Virus record (IMG/VR): IMGVR_UViG_3300034418_004092
Span: 1-21,362 of that record
From: a virus
Strand: one strand, 5' to 3'
DNA length: 21,362 nucleotides
Made by a program: the position numbers and the translations under genes. The notes beneath the pieces are model-generated. The model did not search any database. It was not told the DNA's origin and was given only the letters and a program-made list of their open reading frames with translations. Shown one piece after another: positions 1-7,364 of this stretch (its first letter is position 1; every line of letters starts with the position of its first letter).

Positions 1-1
1 C

Positions 2-3000
2 CTCTCGGCAAACGGATTGACAGTCCCTGAGAAGACGCTGCTAGAGAAGTACGGAAGTGAAGCAGCTGCCTTTTCTTTGAGATGTGTAAATAGGTCATAC
101 GTGGGTCCTATCATAAACCTAGACGCAGCTACTCTTACTCCGAGCAATAATGATATATACCTAAACTCTAGCGGTGAGATAAACACGGACAGGATAGAGG
201 CCCTCTGCACAAACCCAGATACCACAACGTCGTACGGGTATTGCAAAAAATGGTATGATCAAAGCGGTCAAGGACTCGACGCTACAGCTTCAACTAGCAA
301 CAACGCAGAAAAGCCACTCATCTTTGATAAAAATTCTGGTTCAGTATATCTATCTAACGGAAAGCCAGCACTGTTCTTTAACGACAACAATGTGGATATG
401 ACAACTGGCTCGATACCGTCGAATAAGGGGACCTCTTATGTTGTCTTCGAGCCAGAGATCGCCTCTCCTCAGAGTCAAGGTTATATGTTTGCTAAGGGTG
501 GGGGTGGGGGTTCTTGGTACCTAACAGCATTTAATGGCCCAAGCAATGCTGCAATGTTGCCAGCTGAGGGAACTGTATCTGTAAACTCTGCAACAGACAT
601 AGACCCTGCCACAGGAAGAGTGGATCTTTATTCTGCTACAGCAGCAAAGGTATCGCTCGTTGTTGTCGACGAGTATCTTCAAACTAGCGGAGAGCCCTGG
701 ATAATAAGCGGATATTCAGACTATAGCTTTGATATAGAAGGTTATGTCCAAGAGTGGGTATGGTGGAAAGACAGCTTGACGAGTAGTATACCGAGTATAG
801 AGGAGAGCGTTAATGCTCACTACCTCATCTACCAAGAGGCTACGGCATCCCCAGCTTCTGGGTTCTTGGCTGATTACAGCGGAGCTGCTGCAGCTTACTC
901 TGTAAGACAGCTAGGTGATGCCAACCTCTGCATGAAGGTGAGACGGTCTGGTGATAGCGCTACAAAGAACATAGGGTTTGGATCTGACGGGTTTGTAGAT
1001 ACGACTGCTATCTCAGACTTCTGCGGTACTGACGACGGGTTTGTCGTCACTTGGTACGACCAAAGCGGTAACGCTGTAGATGCAACTCAGGCGACTGCAG
1101 GAAGTCAGCCTAAGATATACGACGGGACAGATGGTATTGTTTTTCTTAATGGATTCCCAGCTGTAGAGTTTGATGGATCTAACGATATTCTTCAGTCATC
1201 AACTCAGGATATCAACGCTCAAGCTATAATTGCTGTGGCTTCTACAAGTAGCGAATTAACATCAGCTCAGCACATCATTCGCTTTTCCGCCTCTTACATA
1301 AGGTTCGATGGTACCAATAAGATTGAGTATAGAAACAATGTAAACCTTAGGGATGCAGGTTTTACCGACTATGCTGAATTGACTGAAGATGCAGCTACCC
1401 TAGTGTCTTGGTATACTAAAGGAACTTCTGAAAATGATGGTAGTGCTTCTTGGAGGAGATATGCTAATGGAGAACTTCTTGCGACTATTACTGGAGATAA
1501 CTTGTCTTCTGAAAGCGCTACCGTTAAAATCGGAGCTCAAGGTTCTTCTCAAGAGCCTCTCAACGGTAAGGTGTGTGAGGCTATCATCATCGACAAGCTA
1601 GACGCTCACTACGACGAAGCTGATGTCATACACGAGGAGATTAACGACGCTTTCAATATATACCCAGACGCAGACACCACTCCAGAGTCAGGATTCCTGA
1701 GCGAGTTCTCTGGGGCTGCAGCTGCATACTCAGTACGTAAGCTTGGGGACTCCCCAGTATGTATGAGAGTCAGGAAGACTGTCAGTGCTGTCGACTACTA
1801 CCAAGTCATCGGCTTCGACTCTAACGGTGATCTCGATACAGCAGCTATCGAAGAGTTCGGTGGTACCGCTGACGTATTCGTGCAGACGTGGTACGATCAG
1901 AGTGGGAACGGAAAGCACGCTACTCAAGATACTAATGCAGCGCAACCAAAGATTTATGACGGAACGAACGGTGTAGAAAAAGAGAACGGTTACCCGACTA
2001 TTAACTTCGACGGGACAGACGACTACCTTGAAGTAGATGGGTACATAGTTGAGCTCAGTCAAAACTCTGCTTCTGTTTTTGCTTTGTCAAACGTAGGCAC
2101 ATCAGATGCCAGTGATTACTTATTGTCTGAAGGAGACGCAGAATCTCCATATAGTAGTAACTTTATTCTTGGCGGCGGTGGTGATGTCACTCCTCGACCT
2201 GTTGTCTGGGTAAATGGAACTGGCTTTGGGACACAAACAACTGGTCAAAACTTAATAGGATTTGACTACGACGGGACAAACTTTCAAGCCTATGTGGATG
2301 GAGCGGCATCAGGTTCTTCTGGATCAGCTACTGTAAATGCAGAGATATCTGGAGGCAATACTGTGATTGGATCAAGAGCGTCTGGAGACACTGACTTTTA
2401 CTCTGGGAACTTGCAAGAGCTAATCACTTACAAGTCAGATAAGTCCTCCAGTCGTTCTGATATAGAAGACAACATCAACAACTACTACCTGATTTACCAA
2501 AGCGCTTCTACCACCCCAGCTACTGGACTGCTCGCAGCCCACCCAGCAGAGGCTGCGTACTCAGTACGCCAGCTCGGTGATGCTTTGCTCTGTATGAAGG
2601 TGGCGAGCGGAGCTTCTGGCAACCCTACGAAGAACATCGGGTTTAAGAACGGGGTGCTGGATACAGCAGCCATCGAAGAGTTCTGCGGGAACAACGACGG
2701 GTTTGTGGCTACGTGGTACGACCAGAGTGGGAACGCTGTAGACGCTTCTCAAAGCACTCACTCTAGAAGACCCAAGATCTACGACAACGCCACTGGTATT
2801 CTAAAGGAAAACAACAAGCCATGCGTAAGACAAGTTGACGGAACTTCTCAGCTTCAGTTTGGTCTTGCTGGAAATGCAAACCAACACTACTTCGGTGTAG
2901 TCACTTCAGATGTAAACAATTTTCTCTTCACCAACGATCTAGCTTCAGACCAAAGGTTTTATTTGGCGGCTACCGACGCCAATAGCGCTTCGGCTTCCAA

Positions 3001-4846
3001 CAATGTAACGGCAGATGATTTTTATCTTAACGGAACGCTTTCTAATGGGGCCGACGATTCAAGAGATAGTGTGTACGATGCTTTCATAAATACGCAGCGT
3101 CTTTTCTCTCAGAAAATTGACAACAGCTCGTGGAGCTCAACCCAAGTATTTGGCTATCAGTTTAGCTCAACATACAGAATGATGGACATGCAGGAGGTTG
3201 TTATATACAACTCCGATCAATCTGCGAGCCGCTCATCCATAGAGACCAACATAAACAATCACTACAAGATCTACACTCCTTTCATTGCTGGACTTCTTGA
3301 CTCATACCCTGGGGCTGCTGCAGCTTACTCTCTGAGAAGACTTAGCTCTACTTACACAGGACCAGCTATTGAGATCACTAGCACCAGCGGTACGCAAGAC
3401 ATCGGCTTTGATTCAGAAGGCAATCTTAACACTTCAGATATTATAGCCTTCTGCGGCGCTAACGACGGGACGGTTTCTAAGTGGTACGATCAAAGCGGTA
3501 ATGGTAATGACGCAGTTCAAGCGACACTCGCTCAACAACCAAAGATCTACGATGCTACTACTGGGTTGGTGACAGAGAATGGGGAGCCTGCGGTGGAGTT
3601 TGATGGCAGTAATGATTGTTTCACAATGGATCTCATTTCGGATAGCACAGAAGTGAGTATTTGTGCAGTTCATAAAAACGCTCACAGAGCCGATTACGAT
3701 CCTATTATTGGGGTTGGCGATGGAGATGGTTATGCCCTGACCACACAAAACAACAAATACAATCTGTTCTATAGAACTGTTGCAGATCAAACAACAACAA
3801 GTGATGCACCAAATAATACTCAAGCCATTGTTTTTGCATATACTAAATCTGCCACTAGTCAGGTGTTGTACTCAAATGGTACTGAGATACAAAACATTAC
3901 TCCAGCAACCATGCTCACCCCAACGACTGGATCTAGCATTGGGGCTTATGATGTTGGAGATAGCGCGACTAAATACGACGGCTTCATTCAAGAGATTGTT
4001 CTGTACAACTCCGACCAATCCGACAACCGAAGCGGTATTGAGAAGAATATCAATAAGCACTACAGCATCTACAACCAACCGCTTCTCGATGTCGTCCCTG
4101 ACGCTGCAGCTGCGTACTCACTGCGTAAGTTGAGAGCGGGGTATACAGGCCCAGCGATCAACGTATTCAACGGTACGGACTACAAAGACATCTACTTCAA
4201 ATCTGACGGTACTCTTGATACAGGAGCTATCTCTAGGTTCTGCGGTAGCAATGACGGTACTGTGGCTATATGGTATGACCAGAGCGGTAATAACAATCAC
4301 GCAAATCAGACGACATCCGCAAACAGACCTAAGATCTACGACAGCGTTACTGGTATCCACACCGTTGAAACAGATCCAGCTATTGAATGGTTGACTTCTG
4401 ACAGCCTGTCGATAAGCCCAACTGGTTCTGTTACGACATTTGCAGTGGTTAAGGTCAACACCATAGATGTAATCAACTATTTGCTTTTCGAAGATCATGA
4501 GGTCGGCGGTCTGGTTTTGTCTGGAACATTCTCAGGAGTCGACGGTTTGGGGGTTGTGCAAATTAATCCGAGCCTTGTCGCTTCAACCATAACAGGAGAG
4601 GACACCTCAAGGCATCTTGGCGTATGGAATTATAGCGGTTCACAATATCAGGTAGCAAAAGATGGTGGCAGTTTCACTGATTTGTCAAATACAAATAAAT
4701 TTAGCTTCACATCTATTGGCCGTCAAATCGAGGTAAGCGCCCGACTCTTGGGGAGCGTTCAAGAGATCGTTCTGTACAACTCCGATCAATCTAGCAACCG
4801 CAATGTAGTCGAGACCAACATCAACCACTACTACTCGATCTACTAA
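2..4846 (+). CDS. Six-module concanavalin-like adhesin or receptor-binding protein (5' partial)
   Basis: Probable virion adhesin or tail-associated receptor-binding protein. The frame is open from base 2; the first start-like codon (TTG at 17) has no start context, so the gene very likely begins before the window. Numbering from that TTG, six modules begin near residues 12, 286, 563, 841, 1096 and 1359. Each opens with an A-A-Y-S-x-R-x-L segment, has a W-Y-D-Q-S-G-N/Q motif (W at 79, 346, 625, 900, 1156, 1419) and a P-K-I-Y-D segment, then about 100 variable residues, and mostly closes with E-x-x-x-Y-x-S-D-Q-S and N-I-N-x-x-Y-x-I-Y. The YDQSG signature and size recall the LamG/arabinofuranosidase-B-type concanavalin fold found in phage fibres. 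No catalytic function can be claimed. It ends with TAA overlapping the stop of the convergent minus-strand gene. Confidence 0.85.
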   Translation, partial: LSANGLTVPEKTLLEKYGSEAAAFSLRCVNRSYVGPIINLDAATLTPSNNDIYLNSSGEINTDRIEALCTNPDTTTSYGYCKKWYDQSGQGLDATASTSNNAEKPLIFDKNSGSVYLSNGKPALFFNDNNVDMTTGSIPSNKGTSYVVFEPEIASPQSQGYMFAKGGGGGSWYLTAFNGPSNAAMLPAEGTVSVNSATDIDPATGRVDLYSATAAKVSLVVVDEYLQTSGEPWIISGYSDYSFDIEGYVQEWVWWKDSLTSSIPSIEESVNAHYLIYQEATASPASGFLADYSGAAAAYSVRQLGDANLCMKVRRSGDSATKNIGFGSDGFVDTTAISDFCGTDDGFVVTWYDQSGNAVDATQATAGSQPKIYDGTDGIVFLNGFPAVEFDGSNDILQSSTQDINAQAIIAVASTSSELTSAQHIIRFSASYIRFDGTNKIEYRNNVNLRDAGFTDYAELTEDAATLVSWYTKGTSENDGSASWRRYANGELLATITGDNLSSESATVKIGAQGSSQEPLNGKVCEAIIIDKLDAHYDEADVIHEEINDAFNIYPDADTTPESGFLSEFSGAAAAYSVRKLGDSPVCMRVRKTVSAVDYYQVIGFDSNGDLDTAAIEEFGGTADVFVQTWYDQSGNGKHATQDTNAAQPKIYDGTNGVEKENGYPTINFDGTDDYLEVDGYIVELSQNSASVFALSNVGTSDASDYLLSEGDAESPYSSNFILGGGGDVTPRPVVWVNGTGFGTQTTGQNLIGFDYDGTNFQAYVDGAASGSSGSATVNAEISGGNTVIGSRASGDTDFYSGNLQELITYKSDKSSSRSDIEDNINNYYLIYQSASTTPATGLLAAHPAEAAYSVRQLGDALLCMKVASGASGNPTKNIGFKNGVLDTAAIEEFCGNNDGFVATWYDQSGNAVDASQSTHSRRPKIYDNATGILKENNKPCVRQVDGTSQLQFGLAGNANQHYFGVVTSDVNNFLFTNDLASDQRFYLAATDANSASASNNVTADDFYLNGTLSNGADDSRDSVYDAFINTQRLFSQKIDNSSWSSTQVFGYQFSSTYRMMDMQEVVIYNSDQSASRSSIETNINNHYKIYTPFIAGLLDSYPGAAAAYSLRRLSSTYTGPAIEITSTSGTQDIGFDSEGNLNTSDIIAFCGANDGTVSKWYDQSGNGNDAVQATLAQQPKIYDATTGLVTENGEPAVEFDGSNDCFTMDLISDSTEVSICAVHKNAHRADYDPIIGVGDGDGYALTTQNNKYNLFYRTVADQTTTSDAPNNTQAIVFAYTKSATSQVLYSNGTEIQNITPATMLTPTTGSSIGAYDVGDSATKYDGFIQEIVLYNSDQSDNRSGIEKNINKHYSIYNQPLLDVVPDAAAAYSLRKLRAGYTGPAINVFNGTDYKDIYFKSDGTLDTGAISRFCGSNDGTVAIWYDQSGNNNHANQTTSANRPKIYDSVTGIHTVETDPAIEWLTSDSLSISPTGSVTTFAVVKVNTIDVINYLLFEDHEVGGLVLSGTFSGVDGLGVVQINPSLVASTITGEDTSRHLGVWNYSGSQYQVAKDGGSFTDLSNTNKFSFTSIGRQIEVSARLLGSVQEIVLYNSDQSSNRNVVETNINHYYSIY
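50..4846 (+). repeat. Six tandem coding repeats of about 0.75-0.83 kb
   Basis: Module starts at about 50, 872, 1703, 2537, 3302 and 4091 share DNA-level similarity around the W-Y-D-Q-S-G codons (251, 1052, 1889, 2714, 3482, 4271) and in the closing segments near 3209, 4003 and 4771. The middles of the modules are dissimilar. Modules 2-4 share an L-G-D-x-x-x-C-M-K/R-V segment; modules 1, 5 and 6 carry Y-T/V-G-P-A/I-I at the same place. Confidence 0.85.
496..510 (+). repeat. G-rich tract G3-T-G5-T-G5 inside module 1
   Basis: A run of three, five and five G residues separated by single T residues, encoding a short glycine stretch in the variable centre of module 1. Such runs are prone to polymerase slippage. 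No function beyond a flexible glycine loop is shown. Confidence 0.8.
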
Positions 4847-5268
4847 TACTCTTCTACATGCCTGTAAAAAGCCTGCACCAACATGCGGGCTTTTTGCGTT
4901 ATAGCATACCGCACTCGGTAGTTCATCTTGGTCTCGTCACGGAACAGATGATCTTCTGCAGTCTGACTGGGGGTCAGCCTGTCGAAGTGCTTGTAGATAT
5001 ACCCCATGTTCATGAGCGGGTAGAGGACTCTCTCCCCTAGCTTCTTCTTGGACATCTCATAATCCTCAGAAGCAAAGTCCTTGGTAAAGAACTCTAGGTC
5101 GTACCCCCACACCAAGAAGTCTAAGTGGCTACCAGCAATACCTTTCTGTTCGCAGAAATCTATCTTGGCTGTCCTGTAATACTTGAGGTAGTTTCTATTC
5201 AGGTACCTGTCCTGCATTACGGAGAACTCTCTAAAGAGTCTTGTCTTTCTAACCTTTGACTTGGGCAT
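4843..5268 (-). CDS. Putative winged-helix (MarR-like) regulator
   Basis: A 141-residue basic protein, the only convincing minus-strand gene here. The C-terminal half (about residues 85-140) resembles a winged-helix ending: a helix with L-Y-P-L-M-N-M-G-Y-I, a charged wing, then Y-A-I-T-Q-K-A-R-M-L-V-Q-A-F-Y, which matches the y-x-L-T-x-x-G-x-x-L pattern that ends MarR-type DNA-binding domains. That match is by eye only. It starts at ATG 5268, about 23 bases beyond a TATCTTTG element on its own strand, and diverges from the operon starting at 5304; a 7-bp inverted repeat in the gap could be its operator. Its stop overlaps the stop of the adhesin gene. A terminator hairpin lies within its last codons. 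It could instead be a small virion or packaging protein. Confidence 0.75.
   Translation of the reverse strand: MPKSKVRKTRLFREFSVMQDRYLNRNYLKYYRTAKIDFCEQKGIAGSHLDFLVWGYDLEFFTKDFASEDYEMSKKKLGERVLYPLMNMGYIYKHFDRLTPSQTAEDHLFRDETKMNYRVRYAITQKARMLVQAFYRHVEEY
4866..4895. terminator. Bidirectional hairpin terminator, 12-bp stem
   Basis: Stem AAAAAGCCTGCA (4866-4877) pairs with TGCGGGCTTTTT (4884-4895) with one T-G wobble and a 6-base loop. It has T5 at the 3' end on either strand, so it could stop transcription both ways. It lies 20 bases after the adhesin stop but inside the 3' coding part of the minus-strand gene. Confidence 0.85.
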
Positions 5269-5287
5269 AATTAAATTCGTATCTTTA
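5255..5287 (+). promoter_or_regulatory. Rightward promoter for the 5304 operon (Bacteroidota type)
   Basis: TTTG at 5255-5258 is followed after 21 bases by TATCTTTA at 5280-5287, one mismatch from the Bacteroidota TAnnTTTG -7 box. The expected transcript would begin about ten bases before the ATG at 5304. The -33-like box lies inside the divergent gene. Confidence 0.55.
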
Positions 5288-5298
5288 CTACAAAGATA
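5280..5298. promoter_or_regulatory. Inverted repeat TATCTTT-N5-AAAGATA, possible operator
   Basis: A perfect 7-bp inverted repeat with a 5-base spacer in the 35-bp divergent gap. Each arm is most of a -7 box on its strand, so RNA polymerase on one side should exclude polymerase on the other. A dimeric regulator, perhaps the neighbouring winged-helix protein, could bind here; that is inference. Confidence 0.5.
5291..5298 (-). promoter_or_regulatory. Leftward -7 box for the winged-helix gene
   Basis: The minus strand reads TATCTTTG, a full match to TAnnTTTG, with the ATG at 5268 about 23 bases downstream. No clear -33 box is seen upstream, which would lie inside the 5304 gene. It overlaps the rightward promoter region. 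Confidence 0.55.
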
Positions 5299-5303
5299 GA
5301 GCC

Positions 5304-5621
5304 ATGGAACCTAAAGACCTGAAATTCATTGCGGATGTCTATCACTTGATTAAGGAGATAGAGAAGCTAGTAGAGGAGAGCGACATGGGTCACAGGGTTA
5401 TGGCTGCGATCTTTGTGGGGGTTATTGACGAAGGCGATCTAGAGGAGCTGGCTGAGCAGGAGGCTGAGTTCGGTCACGTCAACATGCGGTCTATGTACAG
5501 CTTCAATGTAGACAGCAAGCAAGAGCTCGAAGTAATCAAAGAGATTATGGACGAGGCTTACGGTAACGACAATCCAGACCTAGGTGATCTTCTCGATGGG
5601 CTAGGCATATCCCTTAACTAA
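5304..5621 (+). CDS. Small acidic protein of unknown function
   Basis: A 105-residue protein, strongly acidic (many E and D, especially in residues 50-65 and near the C terminus) and mostly helical in appearance. There is no signal peptide or cysteine motif. I do not recognise the family. It is the first gene of the rightward operon, 17 bases downstream of a probable -7 box, and there is no Shine-Dalgarno sequence before the ATG. Its TAA stop shares one base with the next gene's ATG (TAATG), so translation of the two is probably coupled. Acidic proteins in this size range are often phage proteins that interact with host factors, but nothing in the sequence shows that here. Confidence 0.75.
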   Translation: MEPKDLKFIADVYHLIKEIEKLVEESDMGHRVMAAIFVGVIDEGDLEELAEQEAEFGHVNMRSMYSFNVDSKQELEVIKEIMDEAYGNDNPDLGDLLDGLGISLN

Positions 5622-6265
5622 TGAAATACCTTTTCCTTTTGCTGGTCGCCATCAGCGGAACTCTCAACGCGCAGCTACGATTTGATACTGGCAACACACA
5701 CGAAGGCAAGTATGCCGCTGGTAGTTTCCTGACTCTCAGTGGGTTAGCACTAATTACTTATACCGATGGTCCAACACAAGGCATAGGGGCTGTATGGTTG
5801 GCTGGCGGCGTAGCTAACTTAGCCTCAGGCGAGATAGAGTCTAAGTACAGAGATTACTACCCGACAGACATGAAGTGGCGCAAAGAGATACTCCCTGTCA
5901 CGTCTATGTTCTTGGCTGGTGCCCTGAACGGAGTGAACCAAGACCTGCTGTTCCACTACCACGAGTTTCAGAACACCTTCCCCAACGCCAACCCACAGTT
6001 CTGGGACCCAGAGCTAAGCTGGAGGAACAAGTACATGAACGGAGATCCAGCTCAGGGTGAGGCTTTTACAGGATCTAGCACTATATTTGTAGCTGCAACC
6101 GATGGCTATCACGCTACGGTGGCAGGAAGAAATTTAATGATAACCACCGCGATCTGCTTAGGACCACGGACCAAAGGATGGAAACCATTTGTGAAGAGAA
6201 CGCTGTTGTATTCTCTGAGTTACGGTCTGGGGTTTGAGCTGGTGTACGGGAAACTAATTCAATAA
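5621..6265 (+). CDS. Secreted or inner-membrane protein with signal peptide
   Basis: A 214-residue protein with a clear N-terminal signal: M-K-Y, a hydrophobic core (residues 4-11) and a likely signal peptidase I site after L-N-A (residue 17). Further hydrophobic segments near residues 33-46, 50-64, about 90-102, 150-175 and 190-210 suggest re-entrant or membrane helices. The middle carries W-D-P-E-x-S-W-R-N-K-Y, F-T-G-S-S-T and A-T-D-G-Y-H. From memory this W-x-N-K-Y / G-S-S-T / T-D-G-x-H pattern recurs in small envelope proteins of Bacteroidota and their phages, but I cannot name a family. It is coupled to both neighbours by TAATG overlaps. Possible roles include envelope remodelling, superinfection exclusion or lysis support; all are speculative. 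Confidence 0.8.
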   Translation: MKYLFLLLVAISGTLNAQLRFDTGNTHEGKYAAGSFLTLSGLALITYTDGPTQGIGAVWLAGGVANLASGEIESKYRDYYPTDMKWRKEILPVTSMFLAGALNGVNQDLLFHYHEFQNTFPNANPQFWDPELSWRNKYMNGDPAQGEAFTGSSTIFVAATDGYHATVAGRNLMITTAICLGPRTKGWKPFVKRTLLYSLSYGLGFELVYGKLIQ

Positions 6266-6504
6266 TGGACGAAGGACTTATCAGGAAGATCATCATCGGG
6301 CGTGACCCGAAAGACGCTATGGCCTACTACATAGGCATGAGGGCTGGGGACGGGAAGGTCTCCGCCATACTAGAAGATGAGCGAGCATTTGTAAAATACA
6401 ACAAGCGTCGCTATCTTGTGTACATCGAAACAGACGAAGGCACGTTGCTATGGAAAGCCATCGACGATATGCCGTGTATGCTAGAATTTGATTTGAACTT
6501 TTAA
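6265..6504 (+). CDS. Small conserved-looking phage protein, function unknown
   Basis: A 79-residue protein with an alternating beta-strand pattern. It has an N-terminal I-I-G-R-D-P-K-D-A-M-A-Y-Y-I-G motif, a central I-L-E-D-E segment, a Y-L-V-Y-I strand and the ending L-W-K-A-I-D-D-M-P. I recall similar short proteins in phages of Bacteroidota, without a known role. The ATG shares its A with the stop of the secreted-protein gene, and its own TAA is one base from the next ATG, so it sits inside a translationally coupled set with the co-chaperonin. There is no signal peptide, zinc motif or helix-turn-helix visible. Confidence 0.75.
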   Translation: MDEGLIRKIIIGRDPKDAMAYYIGMRAGDGKVSAILEDERAFVKYNKRRYLVYIETDEGTLLWKAIDDMPCMLEFDLNF

Positions 6505-6505
6505 T

Positions 6506-7087
6506 ATGCGAAGCCTTAAGAAGTTTGTCGTAGAGCTCAAGAAGAGACTCAATGACACCATGAAGCTAGATAGCGGACTGGAGCTGTACGTCGATACGAA
6601 GTACAACGAGTTCCAGCACCGCGTCACAGAAGGACCAATCGTCTCAGTACCAGCCAAGTACGACACGGGGGCTAAGCCTGGAGACACGCTGTACTTCCAC
6701 CACCTTGTAGTTGTTAATGGAGGCCAGTCGCTCACGGGCGATGACGACCACTACCTCGTACACTACCACCCAGATATGGCGACCGAGTCACAAGCGATTG
6801 CCTACAAAGGTGAAGACGGTATTGGTTTGCTCGGTGGCTGGGGTCTTCTTGAGCCAGTAGAAGAAACTAAACAACCAGAGTCAGATGCAATCGAAATCGT
6901 CAAACTCAAGGAGGATAAGGTTACAAAGGGTCGTGTCGCTTTTACGGCTCCTTGGATTGAAGAACTTGGCGTCAAGGTTGGCGACGTGGTAGGGATTCCT
7001 AGGAACATGGACTACCGCATCAAGATCGACGGCAAGGAGTATTACCGAACCAGAGCTCAAGATTTTTTGTATGTCGAGGAAAGCTAA
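6506..7087 (+). CDS. GroES-like (chaperonin-10) co-chaperonin, tandem fold
   Basis: A 193-residue protein with two chaperonin-10-like parts. In the first (about residues 5-115), G-P-I-V-S-V-P (43-49) and G-A-K-P-G-D-T-L-Y-F-H-H (55-66) correspond to the GroES strand and K-V-G-D-x-V-x-F segment, followed by a longer insertion and L-L-E-P-V-E. The second (about 118-193) aligns well by eye with the GroES C terminus: L-G-V-K-V-G-D-V-V-G-I-P, then Y-R-I-K-I-D-G-K-E-Y-Y, then Q-D-F-L-Y-V-E-E. Bacterial GroES has about 97 residues. Residues 30-42 could form the mobile loop that touches GroEL. No GroEL is present, so it would act with the host's, as T4 gp31 does. Its end overlaps the next gene by 17 bases. 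Confidence 0.7.
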   Translation: MRSLKKFVVELKKRLNDTMKLDSGLELYVDTKYNEFQHRVTEGPIVSVPAKYDTGAKPGDTLYFHHLVVVNGGQSLTGDDDHYLVHYHPDMATESQAIAYKGEDGIGLLGGWGLLEPVEETKQPESDAIEIVKLKEDKVTKGRVAFTAPWIEELGVKVGDVVGIPRNMDYRIKIDGKEYYRTRAQDFLYVEES

Positions 7088-7364
7088 GTTCACCACGCTC
7101 GACGCCTCGTCACGCCTTATGGATAGCATGGCTATCGCCATAGACAATATGATCGAGGAAGTCAAGAAGCCTGTAGACCCAGAGGCTGGAGGCTCAGCCC
7201 GCAAAGCTGAGCTGCAAGCCGTAAAGCAAACGGCTGTAGATTGTAAGGAGCTAATTATCGAGCGACAGAAGCTCGAACAAATGATTAAAGAATTAAGTGA
7301 GAATGGAAAAATCGAAGAAGACAAAGACTACTCAGGAGGTTTCGCTGAGCGATTCTCTAAATGA
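7071..7364 (+). CDS. Small helical protein, possible small terminase subunit
   Basis: A 97-residue charged protein. Residues 10-35 and 48-78 look like long helices, the second with coiled-coil character (K-E-L-I-I-E-R-Q-K-L-E-Q-M-I-K-E-L). Its start overlaps the end of the co-chaperonin gene by 17 bases, and its 3' end overlaps a 45-codon gene. Its position a little upstream of the large terminase and its helical, oligomer-like make-up fit a small terminase subunit, but I see no diagnostic DNA-binding motif. A scaffold or regulator role is equally possible. It is more certain as a gene than as any function. Confidence 0.65.
   Translation: MSRKAKFTTLDASSRLMDSMAIAIDNMIEEVKKPVDPEAGGSARKAELQAVKQTAVDCKELIIERQKLEQMIKELSENGKIEEDKDYSGGFAERFSK

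Noticed and set aside
3434-4498. Minus-strand and alternative-frame open frames in the adhesin
   Set aside because: They repeat at matching places in the repeat modules, which shows they follow the repeated coding DNA rather than being genes.
7060-7090. T6-G run at the overlap of the co-chaperonin and the 97-residue gene, as a programmed -1 frameshift
   Set aside because: A -1 shift enters the third frame, not that of the downstream gene, and meets a stop after about 25 codons.
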